Assembly (NCBI RefSeq): GCF_039830135.1 | Contig: NZ_CP156081.1 | Coordinates: forward strand, 1,350,001 to 1,414,000 | DNA length: 64,000 nucleotides | Direction of reading: 5' to 3' | DNA from: Defluviimonas sp. SAOS-178_SWC | Lineage (GTDB): Bacteria > Pseudomonadota > Alphaproteobacteria > Rhodobacterales > Rhodobacteraceae | In this document: in pieces, positions 34,810 to 45,103 of the stretch | Layout: every line of letters begins with the position of its first letter | Numbering within the stretch: the first letter of the stretch is position 1 | The notes under the pieces: model-generated | Seen by the model: only the letters and a program-made list of their open reading frames with translations | Told to the model about the DNA's origin: nothing | Database searches by the model: none | Made by a program: the position numbers and the translations under genes

Positions 34810-35589
34810 TCAGGCCGCAACGGTCGCGCTCAGGAACCCTTGCAGGCGTTCGGTTCTCGGGTTGCCGAACAGCTGTTCCGGCGGACCCTCTTCCTCGATC
34901 TTTCCAAGGTGGAGGAAGATAACATGATCGGAGACATCGGCGGCAAGCCGCATGTCGTGAGTGACGAGAAGCATGGTCCGCCCCTCATCGGCCAGGGCCT
35001 TGATGACCTTGACGACCTCCTGCTCGAGCTCGGGGTCGAGCGCCGAGGTCGGTTCGTCGAAAAGAAGCGCCGTGGGCTCCATGCAAAGCGCGCGGGCGAT
35101 GGCGGCGCGCTGCTGCTGGCCGCCCGACAGCTGGGCCGGGAAGGCGTCGCACTTGTCGCCGATTCCGACCTTTTCGAGGTATTTGCGCGCCGCCGCCTCG
35201 ACCTCGGCGCGGTCCCGCTTCAGGACGGTGAGCGGCGCTTCCATGACGTTTTGCAGGATCGTCATGTGGGACCAGAGGTTGAATTGCTGGAATACCATCG
35301 AAAGGTTGGTGCGGATCCGGATCACCTGCGCCTTGTCGGCAGGATGGCGGTTCAGGCCCTCGCCCTTCCAGTGCACCGCCTCGCCCTTGAAGATCACGTC
35401 GCCCTGCTGGCTGTCCTCCAGGAGGTTGCAGCACCGCAGGAGCGTCGACTTGCCCGAGCCGGACGACCCGATGAGCGACACGACCGCGCCCCGGCGCGCG
35501 GTCAGCGAGACGCCTTTCAGCACCTCAAGCGGGCCATACGCCTTGTGCAGGTCGCGGATTTCGATAACAGGCGTGTCGGCGTCTGACAT
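34810..35589 (-). CDS. polar amino acid/amine ABC transporter ATP-binding protein
   Basis: 259 residues, HisP/GlnQ type. Walker A GSSGSGKST at 41-49, Q-loop in VFQQFNLWSHMTI, signature LSGGQQQRAAIARAL, Walker B ALLFDEPTSALDPE and the switch histidine in LLVTHDMRLAA. First gene of a leftward run that continues through the binding protein, both permeases, two ligases, an amidotransferase and a DegT enzyme. Confidence 0.95.
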   Translation of the reverse strand: MSDADTPVIEIRDLHKAYGPLEVLKGVSLTARRGAVVSLIGSSGSGKSTLLRCCNLLEDSQQGDVIFKGEAVHWKGEGLNRHPADKAQVIRIRTNLSMVFQQFNLWSHMTILQNVMEAPLTVLKRDRAEVEAAARKYLEKVGIGDKCDAFPAQLSGGQQQRAAIARALCMEPTALLFDEPTSALDPELEQEVVKVIKALADEGRTMLLVTHDMRLAADVSDHVIFLHLGKIEEEGPPEQLFGNPRTERLQGFLSATVAA

Positions 35590-35683
35590 GTGTAAACATC
35601 CCCCGGATCCGAATAGGGCGGATATTTCGCCGATTTACAATGCGCTTTTTGTCAGCAGAACTGCGGTTTACCCAGCGTTATGC

Positions 35684-36451
35684 TCAATTCACGGGCACAT
35701 CTTGCGACGGCGGCGGCGGCGTGGGCACCGCGAGATAGGCGTTGGCCGGGATCGCCACGAGGCCCCTGAGGCCGAGCGCCTCCCGGTCATCGGCCGAAAG
35801 CGCCGCGATGGCGGCAGCGGCGGCACGCGCGAAGGGGGCGGTGTCGCGGCCCTTCGCCGTGATCAGCGGTAGGCCGGGCGTCGGCTCGGTATGGCCGATG
35901 ACGCGGAGCTTTGCGGCGAGGTCGGGCAGGTGCGCCACGATCAGCCGCCAGCTGACCGCGTCGATGGCGGCGATGTCGGCGCGGCCCTCGGCCACGGCGC
36001 GGGCGCTGTCGAGATGGGCGCCGGTGTGGAGGGTGTGGGTGAAGCGCAGATCCTTGCGCGCCGCGTGGTTCTGGGGTGCGGCCCAGCCGGACTGGCTGTC
36101 CTGGCCGTTGAAGGCGAGGGTTCGCTCGATGAAATCCTCGATCTCGCCCGGTTCGCCGGCGCGGGTGATCAGTTCGGAGTAGTAATGCCCCGGAGGGGCG
36201 TCCGGCAGGGCGTAATCCGGCGTTCCGATCAGCTCCACCCGCCCGTGAAGCCGTGTCCGATACGGCATGCCGCAGGTCTGGCCGATGACAAGGTCCGGGC
36301 TTTCCCAGATGTCCCAAAGGCTGCCGTCGCGGGTCAGTGTCTCGGGCGCGGCGATGCCCTCGTCGGCCAGCGCCGCGCGGATCAGCGACCACAGGCGGTC
36401 ATGCTCGGATCGCACCTGCGGCCAGTCATACATTGCGAGGCTGGCGATCAT
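35684..36451 (-). CDS. PhnD-like substrate-binding fold protein without signal peptide
   Basis: 255 residues resembling the phosphate/phosphonate-binding PhnD family: IASLAMYDWPQVRSEHDRLW at the start, then DLVIGQTCGMPYRTRL and RADIAAIDAVSWRLI. It begins directly with the first beta strand, so no signal peptide is present and it should stay in the cytosol unless a start was missed; the overlap with the upstream TerB-like stop (ATGA, 36448-36451) argues against an upstream start. No permease or ATPase gene belongs to it. Possibly a sensor or binding protein; ligand unknown. Confidence 0.75.
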   Translation of the reverse strand: MIASLAMYDWPQVRSEHDRLWSLIRAALADEGIAAPETLTRDGSLWDIWESPDLVIGQTCGMPYRTRLHGRVELIGTPDYALPDAPPGHYYSELITRAGEPGEIEDFIERTLAFNGQDSQSGWAAPQNHAARKDLRFTHTLHTGAHLDSARAVAEGRADIAAIDAVSWRLIVAHLPDLAAKLRVIGHTEPTPGLPLITAKGRDTAPFARAAAAAIAALSADDREALGLRGLVAIPANAYLAVPTPPPPSQDVPVN

Positions 36452-36891
36452 GTCCTTGTTTTCTCGACACTTTGGCGGGCAAGGGCGCTGTCGCGGTCGG
36501 AAATGCCAAGCAGATCGGCGACAAGCCGGATCACGGCATCCTCCTCCGCGTCGCGGGCATTGTCGGCGAGGGCCACGGACCAGAGCGCCTGCATCAGGCT
36601 CATCCGGTCCTCATGCGGGACGGCGTCCTTCAGGGCGCGGGTGAAGCGCACGGTGTCGGGCGCCTCGGCCTCCAGCGCCTCGGCCCCGGCGCGGAGTTTC
36701 GCGGTCTCGAACGGCGACAGCCCGTAGCGGGTCGAAAGGACGCGGTCGATGCGGCTGCGCTCGGGTTCGGAATAGTCCGCATCGGCCCGGGCAAGGCGGA
36801 CGAGCAGGGCGGCCAGCGCCAGTTGCGCATCCGGTTCCGGCAGACGGTCGGGCTGCGGCGTGAGAAGCGAGGAGAGGAGACGGCCGAACAT
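36448..36891 (-). CDS. TerB-family tellurite resistance-like protein
   Basis: Helical cytosolic protein of 147 residues. The two TerB acidic metal-site regions are visible as LVRLARADADYSEPERSRID and WSVALADNARDAEEDAVIRL. No other ter genes are nearby, so a role in tellurite resistance is doubtful; stand-alone TerB proteins are widespread. Translationally coupled by ATGA to the PhnD-like gene. Confidence 0.82.
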   Translation of the reverse strand: MFGRLLSSLLTPQPDRLPEPDAQLALAALLVRLARADADYSEPERSRIDRVLSTRYGLSPFETAKLRAGAEALEAEAPDTVRFTRALKDAVPHEDRMSLMQALWSVALADNARDAEEDAVIRLVADLLGISDRDSALARQSVEKTRT

Positions 36892-36984
36892 GAAGCGGAT
36901 ATAGGCGGTAATTCCGGCGTCTGCAAAGCGTAAGAGGTTCGTAACTACGCCGTAGCTACACTTGAGAGCGGGGTTGGCCCCGGA

Positions 36985-37182
36985 TCAGGCCGTTGCGACC
37001 CTGTCGCCAAGGTCGTCCCGCTGCGGCGCCACCGCGGCCGCGGCGATGAGAACGACGGTCGTGACCGTGCCCGTCGCCCACCAGGCCAGATGCGCGACAA
37101 GAAGCGATTGTCCGAAGAGGAGCGCGAGGGCGAACGAGGCGATCCCCGCCACGGTGCCGATCATCAGTGCCGCAAGAGCCAT
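36985..37182 (-). CDS. small two-helix membrane protein, hypothetical
   Basis: 65 residues with two hydrophobic segments, ALMIGTVAGIASFALALLFG and HLAWWATGTVTTVVLIAAAA, and a short polar C-terminus (PQRDDLGDRVATA). Start ATG 37180-37182 with GGGGGAG upstream. Native base composition. No family recognised. It stands alone between the TerB-like gene and the foreign RelA/SpoT-domain gene. Confidence 0.6.
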   Translation of the reverse strand: MALAALMIGTVAGIASFALALLFGQSLLVAHLAWWATGTVTTVVLIAAAAVAPQRDDLGDRVATA

Positions 37183-37372
37183 GGTCTCCCCCCATGACGT
37201 CCCCGCCCAGGTTTCAGTAACCTTGATCAATGTGGCGGAAGCGGGGTGCGGATGGGGCGGGGATGGGGAACGTCCGTGGGTTTGGGTGCCTGCGGAGAAT
37301 CGCCGAAGCGGGCATCCGGTGGATGCCCGCGCGATCCGTTTAACCGGCGACGTAAGCCAATCCCTAAGCATT

Positions 37373-38404
37373 TTAAGATAGCACTCCATCTAGGATTTGA
37401 ATAAATTCTGTAGTATCGACAAAATAATTTGGGTAAGCGTGTGTGGCGCTTTCAATGTTCTCAGCGGCAACTAGAACAACATCTACCATTGCGTTATCAA
37501 TATATTTCTTTTCTAAATCAGAGTAGCGTGACGTTGCAATTGAGAAATTATCAAATGCTTCTATGAACGTCTTCTGTTCAGAAAGGTCTAGAGTTAGTAT
37601 GAAGTGTGTATCGGATTTTCGACGACTCTGCGCAATATAGTCATGTGCGGAATTGAAGCTCGAAAGTTTATTCCTAGCGTCAATTCTTTTATCGATATCT
37701 TTGAGGGATTTGATAATTTCCGCCTCAGATTCGCTTTGGTGCACCCTCGGAGTATTCTCGAGGATCGAAAAAGCCGAACTCGCAAACTTAAAAAAATCCA
37801 ACCATTCGGTCGGTCCTATGCTGGACTTGAGCGGCGTACGTACGTATACGCCAGCGATTTCAACGGCCGTTGCCCATGCATGTTGAATTCGGCTTCGAAG
37901 CTGTATTTCAATTCGATGATCATTGTAGGCGTTGGATCGGTCGCTCCGGTACTTGTAAATTAAATGGATTCCGCGATAGCCAGACGACTGTGGTTCGGCA
38001 ATATAGTCTTTCTCTGTTGCTAGGTCGTGGCGATCTCTAGATTTTCTATATTGCTCACGAACGGAGTAAACGTCAGCAACACCGCCCAAAATTGCGCGGC
38101 ATCCTCCGAGGTCTTGCATTCTTGAAAGAAGCATGCCGTCGTAGCGACGAAGTTTGGAAATCACCGATGGAGCTCGCTTCAATCGTTGTACGATATCTGC
38201 GCTCCTGTCGACGTTTTTGGAGCGTCTCCGTAGCGACATCTGAATTGTGTTCAACGGAAAAGAATGGCTTGCGCGCCAATTGTCCATTACCGAGTATGCG
38301 TCAATGTACTGAGAAAAGTTCTCGTGGGTTAGTTTGCCACGAAGCACTTGCCCTGCACGATCGATCTCACCTCGCGAATAATTGCAGGTCTTCCAACCAC
38401 TCAT
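37373..38404 (-). CDS. RelA/SpoT-domain nucleotide synthetase-like protein, likely acquired
   Basis: 343 residues. The pyrophosphokinase domain is recognisable at about 70-185: RMQDLGGCRAILGGV (95-109) with the metal aspartate D98, KDYIAEPQSSGYRGIHLIY (132-150) with the base-stacking Y143, and RIEIQLRSRIQHAWATAVE (164-182) with E167. These are the (p)ppGpp synthetase motifs, all apparently intact. There is no hydrolase (HD) domain and no TGS/ACT. A C-terminal extension of about 115 residues (220-343) is unassigned. Composition is near 43-45% GC, far below the neighbours. Start MSGWKTCNYSRGEID is 13 bases after the pyrG stop. It may be a toxic or phage-responsive small alarmone synthetase; no antitoxin gene is adjacent. 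Confidence 0.82.
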   Translation of the reverse strand: MSGWKTCNYSRGEIDRAGQVLRGKLTHENFSQYIDAYSVMDNWRASHSFPLNTIQMSLRRRSKNVDRSADIVQRLKRAPSVISKLRRYDGMLLSRMQDLGGCRAILGGVADVYSVREQYRKSRDRHDLATEKDYIAEPQSSGYRGIHLIYKYRSDRSNAYNDHRIEIQLRSRIQHAWATAVEIAGVYVRTPLKSSIGPTEWLDFFKFASSAFSILENTPRVHQSESEAEIIKSLKDIDKRIDARNKLSSFNSAHDYIAQSRRKSDTHFILTLDLSEQKTFIEAFDNFSIATSRYSDLEKKYIDNAMVDVVLVAAENIESATHAYPNYFVDTTEFIQILDGVLS

Positions 38405-38417
38405 GGTGGGTTCTCCC

Positions 38418-40061
38418 TCACACCAACCGCTCCACCTCCTTCGCCGCCCGGACGAAATCGGCAAAGAGCGGATGCGGGGCGAAGGGTTTTGACTTCAGTT
38501 CCGGGTGGAACTGGACACCGATGAACCAGGGGTGGTCCTTCCACTCGACGATCTCGGGAAGGCGTCCGTCCGGTGACATGCCGGAGAAGATCAATCCGCA
38601 TTTCTCCAGCTTGTCGCGGTATTTCACGTCCACCTCGTAGCGGTGGCGGTGGCGCTCCTCGATCTGGGTCTCGCCATAGACGCCGGCGACCTTCGATCCC
38701 GACTTGAGATGCGCGGTATAGGCGCCGAGGCGCATCGTGCCGCCCTTGTCGTCGTCGGCCTTGCGGGAGACCATGTGGTTGCCCTGCACCCATTCCTTGA
38801 GGTGATAGACGACCGGCTCGAACCGCTTCTCGCCCTTCTCGTGGTCGAACTCCTCGGAGCCTGCGCGGGTGACGCCGGCGAGGTTCCGCGCCGCCTCGAT
38901 CACCGCCATCTGCATGCCGAGGCAAATGCCGAGATAGGGGATGTTCTTCTCGCGCGCGAACTGGGCGGCCTTGATCTTGCCCTCGGTGCCGCGCTCGCCG
39001 AAGCCGCCGGGAACGAGGATGGCGTGGAAACGCTGGAGATAGGGGGCGGGATCCTCGCGTTCGAAGATCTCGGCGTCGATCCACTCGGCCTTCACGCGGA
39101 CCCTGTTGGCCATGCCGCCGTGGGTCAGCGCCTCGGCGATGGATTTGTAGGCGTCCTCAAGCTGGGTGTACTTGCCGACGATGGCGATGCGGACCTCTCC
39201 TTCCGCATTCGTCAGGCGGTCCATCACGTCTTCCCAGCGGTCGAGATTGGGTTTCGGCGCGGGGGAGATGCCGAAGGCGTCGAGCACCGCCTGATCGAGG
39301 CCGACGCGGTGATAGGCGAGCGGCGCCTCGTAGATCGACTTCAGGTCGTAGGCGGGGATCACCGCCTCGGGCCGGACGTTGCAGAAGAGCGCGATCTTGG
39401 CGCGTTCCTTTTCCGGGATCGGGTGTTCGGAGCGGCAGACGAGGACGTCCGGCTGGAGGCCTATGGAGCGAAGCTCCTTGACCGAATGCTGGGTCGGCTT
39501 GGTCTTCAGCTCGCCGGACGCGGCGAGGTAGGGCAGGAGCGTCAGGTGCATGAAGATGCACTGGCCGCGGGGCTTGTCCTGGGAGAACTGGCGGATCGCC
39601 TCGAAGAAGGGCAGGCCCTCGATGTCGCCGACGGTGCCGCCGATCTCGCAGAGCATGAAATCGACCTCGTCGTCGCCGATGGCGATGAAGTCCTTGATCT
39701 CGTTGGTGACGTGCGGGATCACCTGGATCGTCTTGCCAAGGTAGTCGCCGCGGCGCTCCTTCTCCAGCACGTTCGAGTAGATACGGCCCGAGGAGATCGA
39801 GTCGGTCTTGCGGGCATGAACCCCGGTGAAGCGCTCGTAATGGCCGAGGTCGAGGTCGGTTTCCGCCCCGTCATCGGTCACGAAGACCTCGCCATGTTCG
39901 AAGGGCGACATCGTGCCGGGGTCGACGTTCAGGTAGGGGTCGAGCTTTCGCAGCCGCACCGAGAAGCCGCGCGCCTGCAAAAGCGCACCGAGTGCCGCCG
40001 AGGCCAGCCCCTTGCCAAGCGAGGAGACCACACCGCCGGTGATGAAAACATATCGTGCCAT
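38418..40061 (-). CDS. pyrG: CTP synthase
   Basis: Makes CTP from UTP with glutamine. 547 residues. The N-terminal synthase domain starts [20 protein letters not shown] with the P-loop at 9-18, and the C-terminal amidotransferase domain has its nucleophile in [11 protein letters not shown] and the His/Glu pair in [12 protein letters not shown]. Length is normal. The foreign RelA/SpoT-domain gene begins 13 bases downstream and could be read from the same transcript. Confidence 0.97.
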   Translation of the reverse strand: MARYVFITGGVVSSLGKGLASAALGALLQARGFSVRLRKLDPYLNVDPGTMSPFEHGEVFVTDDGAETDLDLGHYERFTGVHARKTDSISSGRIYSNVLEKERRGDYLGKTIQVIPHVTNEIKDFIAIGDDEVDFMLCEIGGTVGDIEGLPFFEAIRQFSQDKPRGQCIFMHLTLLPYLAASGELKTKPTQHSVKELRSIGLQPDVLVCRSEHPIPEKERAKIALFCNVRPEAVIPAYDLKSIYEAPLAYHRVGLDQAVLDAFGISPAPKPNLDRWEDVMDRLTNAEGEVRIAIVGKYTQLEDAYKSIAEALTHGGMANRVRVKAEWIDAEIFEREDPAPYLQRFHAILVPGGFGERGTEGKIKAAQFAREKNIPYLGICLGMQMAVIEAARNLAGVTRAGSEEFDHEKGEKRFEPVVYHLKEWVQGNHMVSRKADDDKGGTMRLGAYTAHLKSGSKVAGVYGETQIEERHRHRYEVDVKYRDKLEKCGLIFSGMSPDGRLPEIVEWKDHPWFIGVQFHPELKSKPFAPHPLFADFVRAAKEVERLV

Positions 40062-40227
40062 GCAGGTCGGCTCCCCGTGATTGCCTCAAGTTTCTTGGGT
40101 TTGCCGTATCCGTTCCGGACACAGCATCACGGGATTAAAGCAGTAACAGATTCGCGATCCGCCCGCAACCGGACCGCAAGGTGTTGTGGTCGGCTTTGAC
40201 CGACAAATCAAATCGTTGTGGTAGGCC

Positions 40228-40575
40228 CTAGTCCGCCGCGGGCGGTGCGACGGGGGCGTCGCCGGCGCTCGGCGGCAGAAGGTTGCCTTCGGGCAGGGCC
40301 GGCGTCGCCGGCGCGTCGGCGGGCGCCTCGGTCGAGGTGTCGAGAACCGAGGTGCCTTGCGATTTCTGCGCGGCGATGATGGTCAGCGTGATCGACGTCG
40401 CGATGAAGGCCGCGGCAAGGATCCAGGTCAGCTTGGTCAGCGCGTTCGCCGCCCCGCGCGCCGACATCGCGCCACCGCCGGACAGAAGCCCGCCGCCCTC
40501 CGACCGCTGCAAGAGCACGACCCCGATCATCAGGAGCGCGAGGATCAGATGGACGGTGAGGACGACGTTTTCCAT
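40228..40575 (-). CDS. secG: preprotein translocase subunit SecG
   Basis: Small inner-membrane component of the Sec translocon, 115 residues. Two hydrophobic helices, VVLTVHLILALLMIGVVLLQ and LTKLTWILAAAFIATSITLT, flank the family loop RSEGGGLLSGGGAMSARGAA. The C-terminal tail is Pro/Ala-rich and variable as usual. It lies 166 bases upstream of pyrG in the same orientation, a common arrangement in Rhodobacterales. Confidence 0.95.
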   Translation of the reverse strand: MENVVLTVHLILALLMIGVVLLQRSEGGGLLSGGGAMSARGAANALTKLTWILAAAFIATSITLTIIAAQKSQGTSVLDTSTEAPADAPATPALPEGNLLPPSAGDAPVAPPAAD

Positions 40576-40865
40576 GGACCGTTTGGCCTTCTCAGTTCGC
40601 TGACGCGCCTATCTAGGCGGATGGAGGCGGCAGCGCAAGGCGTTTTGCCCGGTGCCGCGCCGGCGGCGCACGACGTGCGGCAAGCCGCGTCGAGCTTCGA
40701 AGGCATTGGCGTCGTACGCCATCCGGGCACGGGCTTCGGACGCGCGGTTTGCGGTCAACATCCCGCTTGGGCAAGCCGCGGAGTGCTGCGCTCGCGAAAA
40801 AGCGGTTTCGCCTCGCCCTGCGCCCGGCTATACGGAGCCCGTTTGCCGGATAAGGAGCAAGTCGG

Positions 40866-42157
<1,292 letters not shown>

Positions 42158-42158
<1 letters not shown>

Positions 42159-42394
42159 TGGCGCTGCGCTACAAGACCCGGCGCCGGCTCTCGCTCCTGA
42201 TCCTCGTCGTCGGGCTGCCGCTTTACATCGTCGCGGCGGTTACCCTCGCGGACTGGCTGTCGGCGCGCTACGGCCGGCTGCCGATCCTTGCCGAGGTTGC
42301 GGTCTATGTCGGGCTCGGGTTTCTCTGGGCGCTGCCGTTCCGCTTCGTCTTCCGGGGCGTCGGCAAGGCCGATCCGGACGAGCGGCCGGACTAG
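42158..42394 (+). CDS. DUF2842 small membrane protein
   Basis: 78 residues with two hydrophobic helices (LSLLILVVGLPLYIVAAVTL and LAEVAVYVGLGFLWALPFRF) and a basic N-terminus (MALRYKTRRR). This matches DUF2842, an alphaproteobacterial family of unknown role that I recall next to purA. Start ATG overlaps the purA stop, so expression is coupled. Confidence 0.85.
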
Positions 42395-42472
42395 GGCGCT
42401 TTCCCGTTTGACATGAGACGGGACGATCGCGGCGCCTCGGTCCCGCGACACCCGCCCCAAAGCAAATGCGGA

Positions 42473-42488
42473 GCGGTCCGAAGACCGC
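42473..42488. terminator. short hairpin between convergent DUF2842 and the acidic-protein gene
   Basis: GCGGTC-CGAA-GACCGC, a perfect 6-base stem with a GNRA-like loop, 79 bases after the DUF2842 stop. No T-run on either strand. A weak bidirectional terminator is plausible. Confidence 0.4.
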
Positions 42489-42521
42489 CCCGCAGGGTAC
42501 TCGTGAACATCTGGGCGATGG

Positions 42522-44963
42522 TCACCGCGCCGCGCGGCGCGCTTCCGACATGAACCTCGACGCCTCGGTGATCGTGAACTGGCCGCGGCTGATCTTCTGG
42601 ATCTTGCCCTGGCGCAGCAGCATCCCGAACGACCGCAACCCGTCCTCGCGGCTGTATTCCTCGTCCTCGGCGACATAGGCCACCTTCCGCAGGATCTGTG
42701 GCCGCGAGAAATGCGGCAGGCCCTCGACCGTCGCGGTATAGGCCGCTGCGGCTTCGAGCATGTCCGAAAGATCCACCGCGCCGAGGCGATCGGCGAAATC
42801 GGCGAAGCTCTTGGCTTCTTCCGGCGAAACGGCGGCGTCGGCGCCCTCGTCCTCGTCGACCTCATCGTTCATGACGACCTTGCCGGCGCTGATCCGGCGC
42901 GGGCGCACCACGTTGCTGTCATTGCTCGGGCTTGAGGGCGCGTCGATGCGCTGTTCGGAGACGAGGACGAGGGGCGCCTGCCGGGTCTCGAGCGTCGGGC
43001 GGCGTGTCGTCGGCGCCGATTCGGCGGCCGGGCGGCGCGGGCGCACCGCCTTGGACAGGTCGTCGCGGTAGCGCTCGATCTCCTCGCCGGGCGCGGCGGC
43101 GCCGGTCGCGGAGGTGTCGGTGAACTTCAGCTTGCGGTCGGCGACGGTGGCGGCGACGGCGGCCTTCAGATGCGAGATCGCGGAGAAGCGGCGGCGGCTT
43201 TCGTCGCCTTCGAGCTTCGACTTGGCTTCCTCCATCAGACGCTCGACCGAGGCGTCGCCATCACCGGCATTGCCTTCGAGGATCGCGCGGCCCTCATGGC
43301 TGTCACGGCGCGCCTCGCGGGCCACATCGGCCAGTTCGCGCAGGAGATCGTCCTCGGCGTCCTGGTCGAGCCCGGTATCGCCGATCGCGGCCCCGATCCC
43401 GGCAATGAGCGCGGCATCGGCATCCTCGCCGGCGGCCTCTTCGGCTTCGTCGAAGTCCTCGTCGTTGTCCACCTCTTCGGTGAGCGCGGCGAAGATCGCG
43501 GCGCTGCGCTCTTCGACCTCGTCGCGTTGACGGTCGTCGGCGGCGACCTCGTCGGCCACTTCGTCTTCGGCGGTTTCCTCGTCCCGCGCCGCGCCCAGGG
43601 ATTTGCGGAGCTCGATCATGCGGGCGGCGGCCTGACCGAAGAAGCCGGGCTTGGCCTTCGTGGCTTCGGGGGTGGTCTCCTCGGCCGCTTCGGCGTCCTC
43701 TTCGGCGGCTTCGGCTTCGATCCCTACCTCGTCCTCAAGCTCGTCCTCCGCCTCGAACGCGGCCTCGAGTTCGAGGTCGTCCTCTTCGTCGGCCTCGAGT
43801 TCGGCCTCCTCAGCGGCCTCGTCGGACGCGGCGGCAGAACCGTCCTCCGCATCAAGGCGCCAGGCGCCGAGGTCGAGCGCGGTGGCTTCGACCTCTTCTT
43901 CGGCTACGATATCTTCCGCTTCCGCTTCCGGCTCCTCGGCCGCGGCCTCGACGATCGCCTCGGCTTCGGCGGCGTCCTCTTCGGTCTCTTCGAAGTGCCC
44001 CACGACATCGGCAAGGGTGGAGTCAGCCTCTTCCTCGAATGTTTCTTCCTCGAAGATCTCTTCCGTTGCGGCGGCTTCGGGTTCGGCCTCTTCGGCGGCG
44101 ATCTCTTCCTCGACAGCTTCGGCGCCGATTTCGACTTCGTCAGGTTCAGTCCCGGCCACTACGGCTTCGACGTCTTCGGCCTCATCCTCGGCCGCAACTT
44201 CAAACTCAGCCTCCGCCTCGACCTCGGCGACCGGGGCGATCTCTTCGATCTCTTCGAACGTGGCGAACCCGTCCTCTTCGGCGGCCGGTTCGGAGGTGAA
44301 TCGGTCGGTCACATCGTCAAGCTCGAGCTCGAACCCGAAATCTCCGCCCGGCACGGTGGCCGAGGGCGCGAAGTCGGCGGCGGTTTCCTCGTCTTCCTGA
44401 GGCGCGGCGGGCGCTGCCTGCGCGGCGGCGACGACGGCGCGGATGCGCGAGAGCTTCGAGGCGACGCTGTCATTGTCGGTCTCGTCCCGGTCGGCCACGG
44501 GGGCGGCCTCGGGCTCTTCGTGCAGGTACTCGGCGAAGACGTCGGCGCCGGCGTCCTCTTCGGCGCCGAACTCTTCGGGCATCGTCTCTGCAACCGGTGT
44601 CGGGGCGGGTTCGGCGGCGGCCGGCGCGGCTACGGGCGCGACCGCGGCTGCGGCCGGGGCGACCAGAGCGGTCGCGGCCGGTTTCGCGGCAGGCTCGCCA
44701 CCCGCGTCAGTGTCGGCGCGCAGCACGATGCCATGTTCGCTGATCTTCGCCTCGACCCGGCGCTGGATCTCGCGCTCGGCAATTCGGTGGAGCATCTCGG
44801 CGTCCGGCGTCGGCGGCTCGGCACCGAAATACCGGTCGTCGGCGGCCAGATCGCGGAAGTATTCCGCAATCGCCTTCATCGTCGAGAACGGCTCCTCGAA
44901 CCCTTCGAGGGTGCACGAGAACGTGCCGTAGGAAACCGTCAGGATCTTACTTGCACCGACCAT
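42522..44963 (-). CDS. large acidic low-complexity protein, conserved at both ends
   Basis: 813 residues. A conserved N-terminal segment of about 85 residues (VSYGTFSCTLEGFEEPFSTM, then KAIAEYFRDLAADDRYFGAE) and a conserved C-terminal segment of about 110 residues (FADFADRLGAVDLSDMLEAA, FSRPQILRKVAYVAEDEEYS, LRSFGMLLRQGKIQKISRGQ) flank a long Glu/Ala-rich disordered region from about residue 110 to 480 and a more charged helical middle. The protein must be extremely acidic. No signal peptide or membrane segment. It is divergent from thiN. I know no function; the ends suggest a scaffold with two small folded modules. Confidence 0.8.
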   Translation of the reverse strand: MVGASKILTVSYGTFSCTLEGFEEPFSTMKAIAEYFRDLAADDRYFGAEPPTPDAEMLHRIAEREIQRRVEAKISEHGIVLRADTDAGGEPAAKPAATALVAPAAAAVAPVAAPAAAEPAPTPVAETMPEEFGAEEDAGADVFAEYLHEEPEAAPVADRDETDNDSVASKLSRIRAVVAAAQAAPAAPQEDEETAADFAPSATVPGGDFGFELELDDVTDRFTSEPAAEEDGFATFEEIEEIAPVAEVEAEAEFEVAAEDEAEDVEAVVAGTEPDEVEIGAEAVEEEIAAEEAEPEAAATEEIFEEETFEEEADSTLADVVGHFEETEEDAAEAEAIVEAAAEEPEAEAEDIVAEEEVEATALDLGAWRLDAEDGSAAASDEAAEEAELEADEEDDLELEAAFEAEDELEDEVGIEAEAAEEDAEAAEETTPEATKAKPGFFGQAAARMIELRKSLGAARDEETAEDEVADEVAADDRQRDEVEERSAAIFAALTEEVDNDEDFDEAEEAAGEDADAALIAGIGAAIGDTGLDQDAEDDLLRELADVAREARRDSHEGRAILEGNAGDGDASVERLMEEAKSKLEGDESRRRFSAISHLKAAVAATVADRKLKFTDTSATGAAAPGEEIERYRDDLSKAVRPRRPAAESAPTTRRPTLETRQAPLVLVSEQRIDAPSSPSNDSNVVRPRRISAGKVVMNDEVDEDEGADAAVSPEEAKSFADFADRLGAVDLSDMLEAAAAYTATVEGLPHFSRPQILRKVAYVAEDEEYSREDGLRSFGMLLRQGKIQKISRGQFTITEASRFMSEARRAAR

Positions 44964-45103
44964 GAAAAGCTCGCTTTCTACTTTTGCCTGCCCTTGCAGA
45001 CTCAGGGGGAACTATTGCGTCAGCGTGGACAAAAACGGGTAAAATGAAGGATTTTTTCGGGCCGAGATTGTGTTCTCTTGCCTTAATCGCCATCAATACT
45101 GCC

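Noticed and set aside
38643..40199. 518-codon open frame on the plus strand
   Set aside because: Antisense to pyrG; composition is Arg/Glu/Val-rich without motifs.
40576..40865. 290-base gap between secG and purA examined for a tRNA or small RNA
   Set aside because: No cloverleaf and no clear terminator; only promoter space for the divergent genes is expected.
43170..45047. 625-codon Gly/Phe/Arg-rich open frame on the plus strand
   Set aside because: Antisense to the Glu/Ala-rich protein; GAG/GCC codons read backwards give Leu/Phe/Gly patterns. It also runs past the start of that gene.
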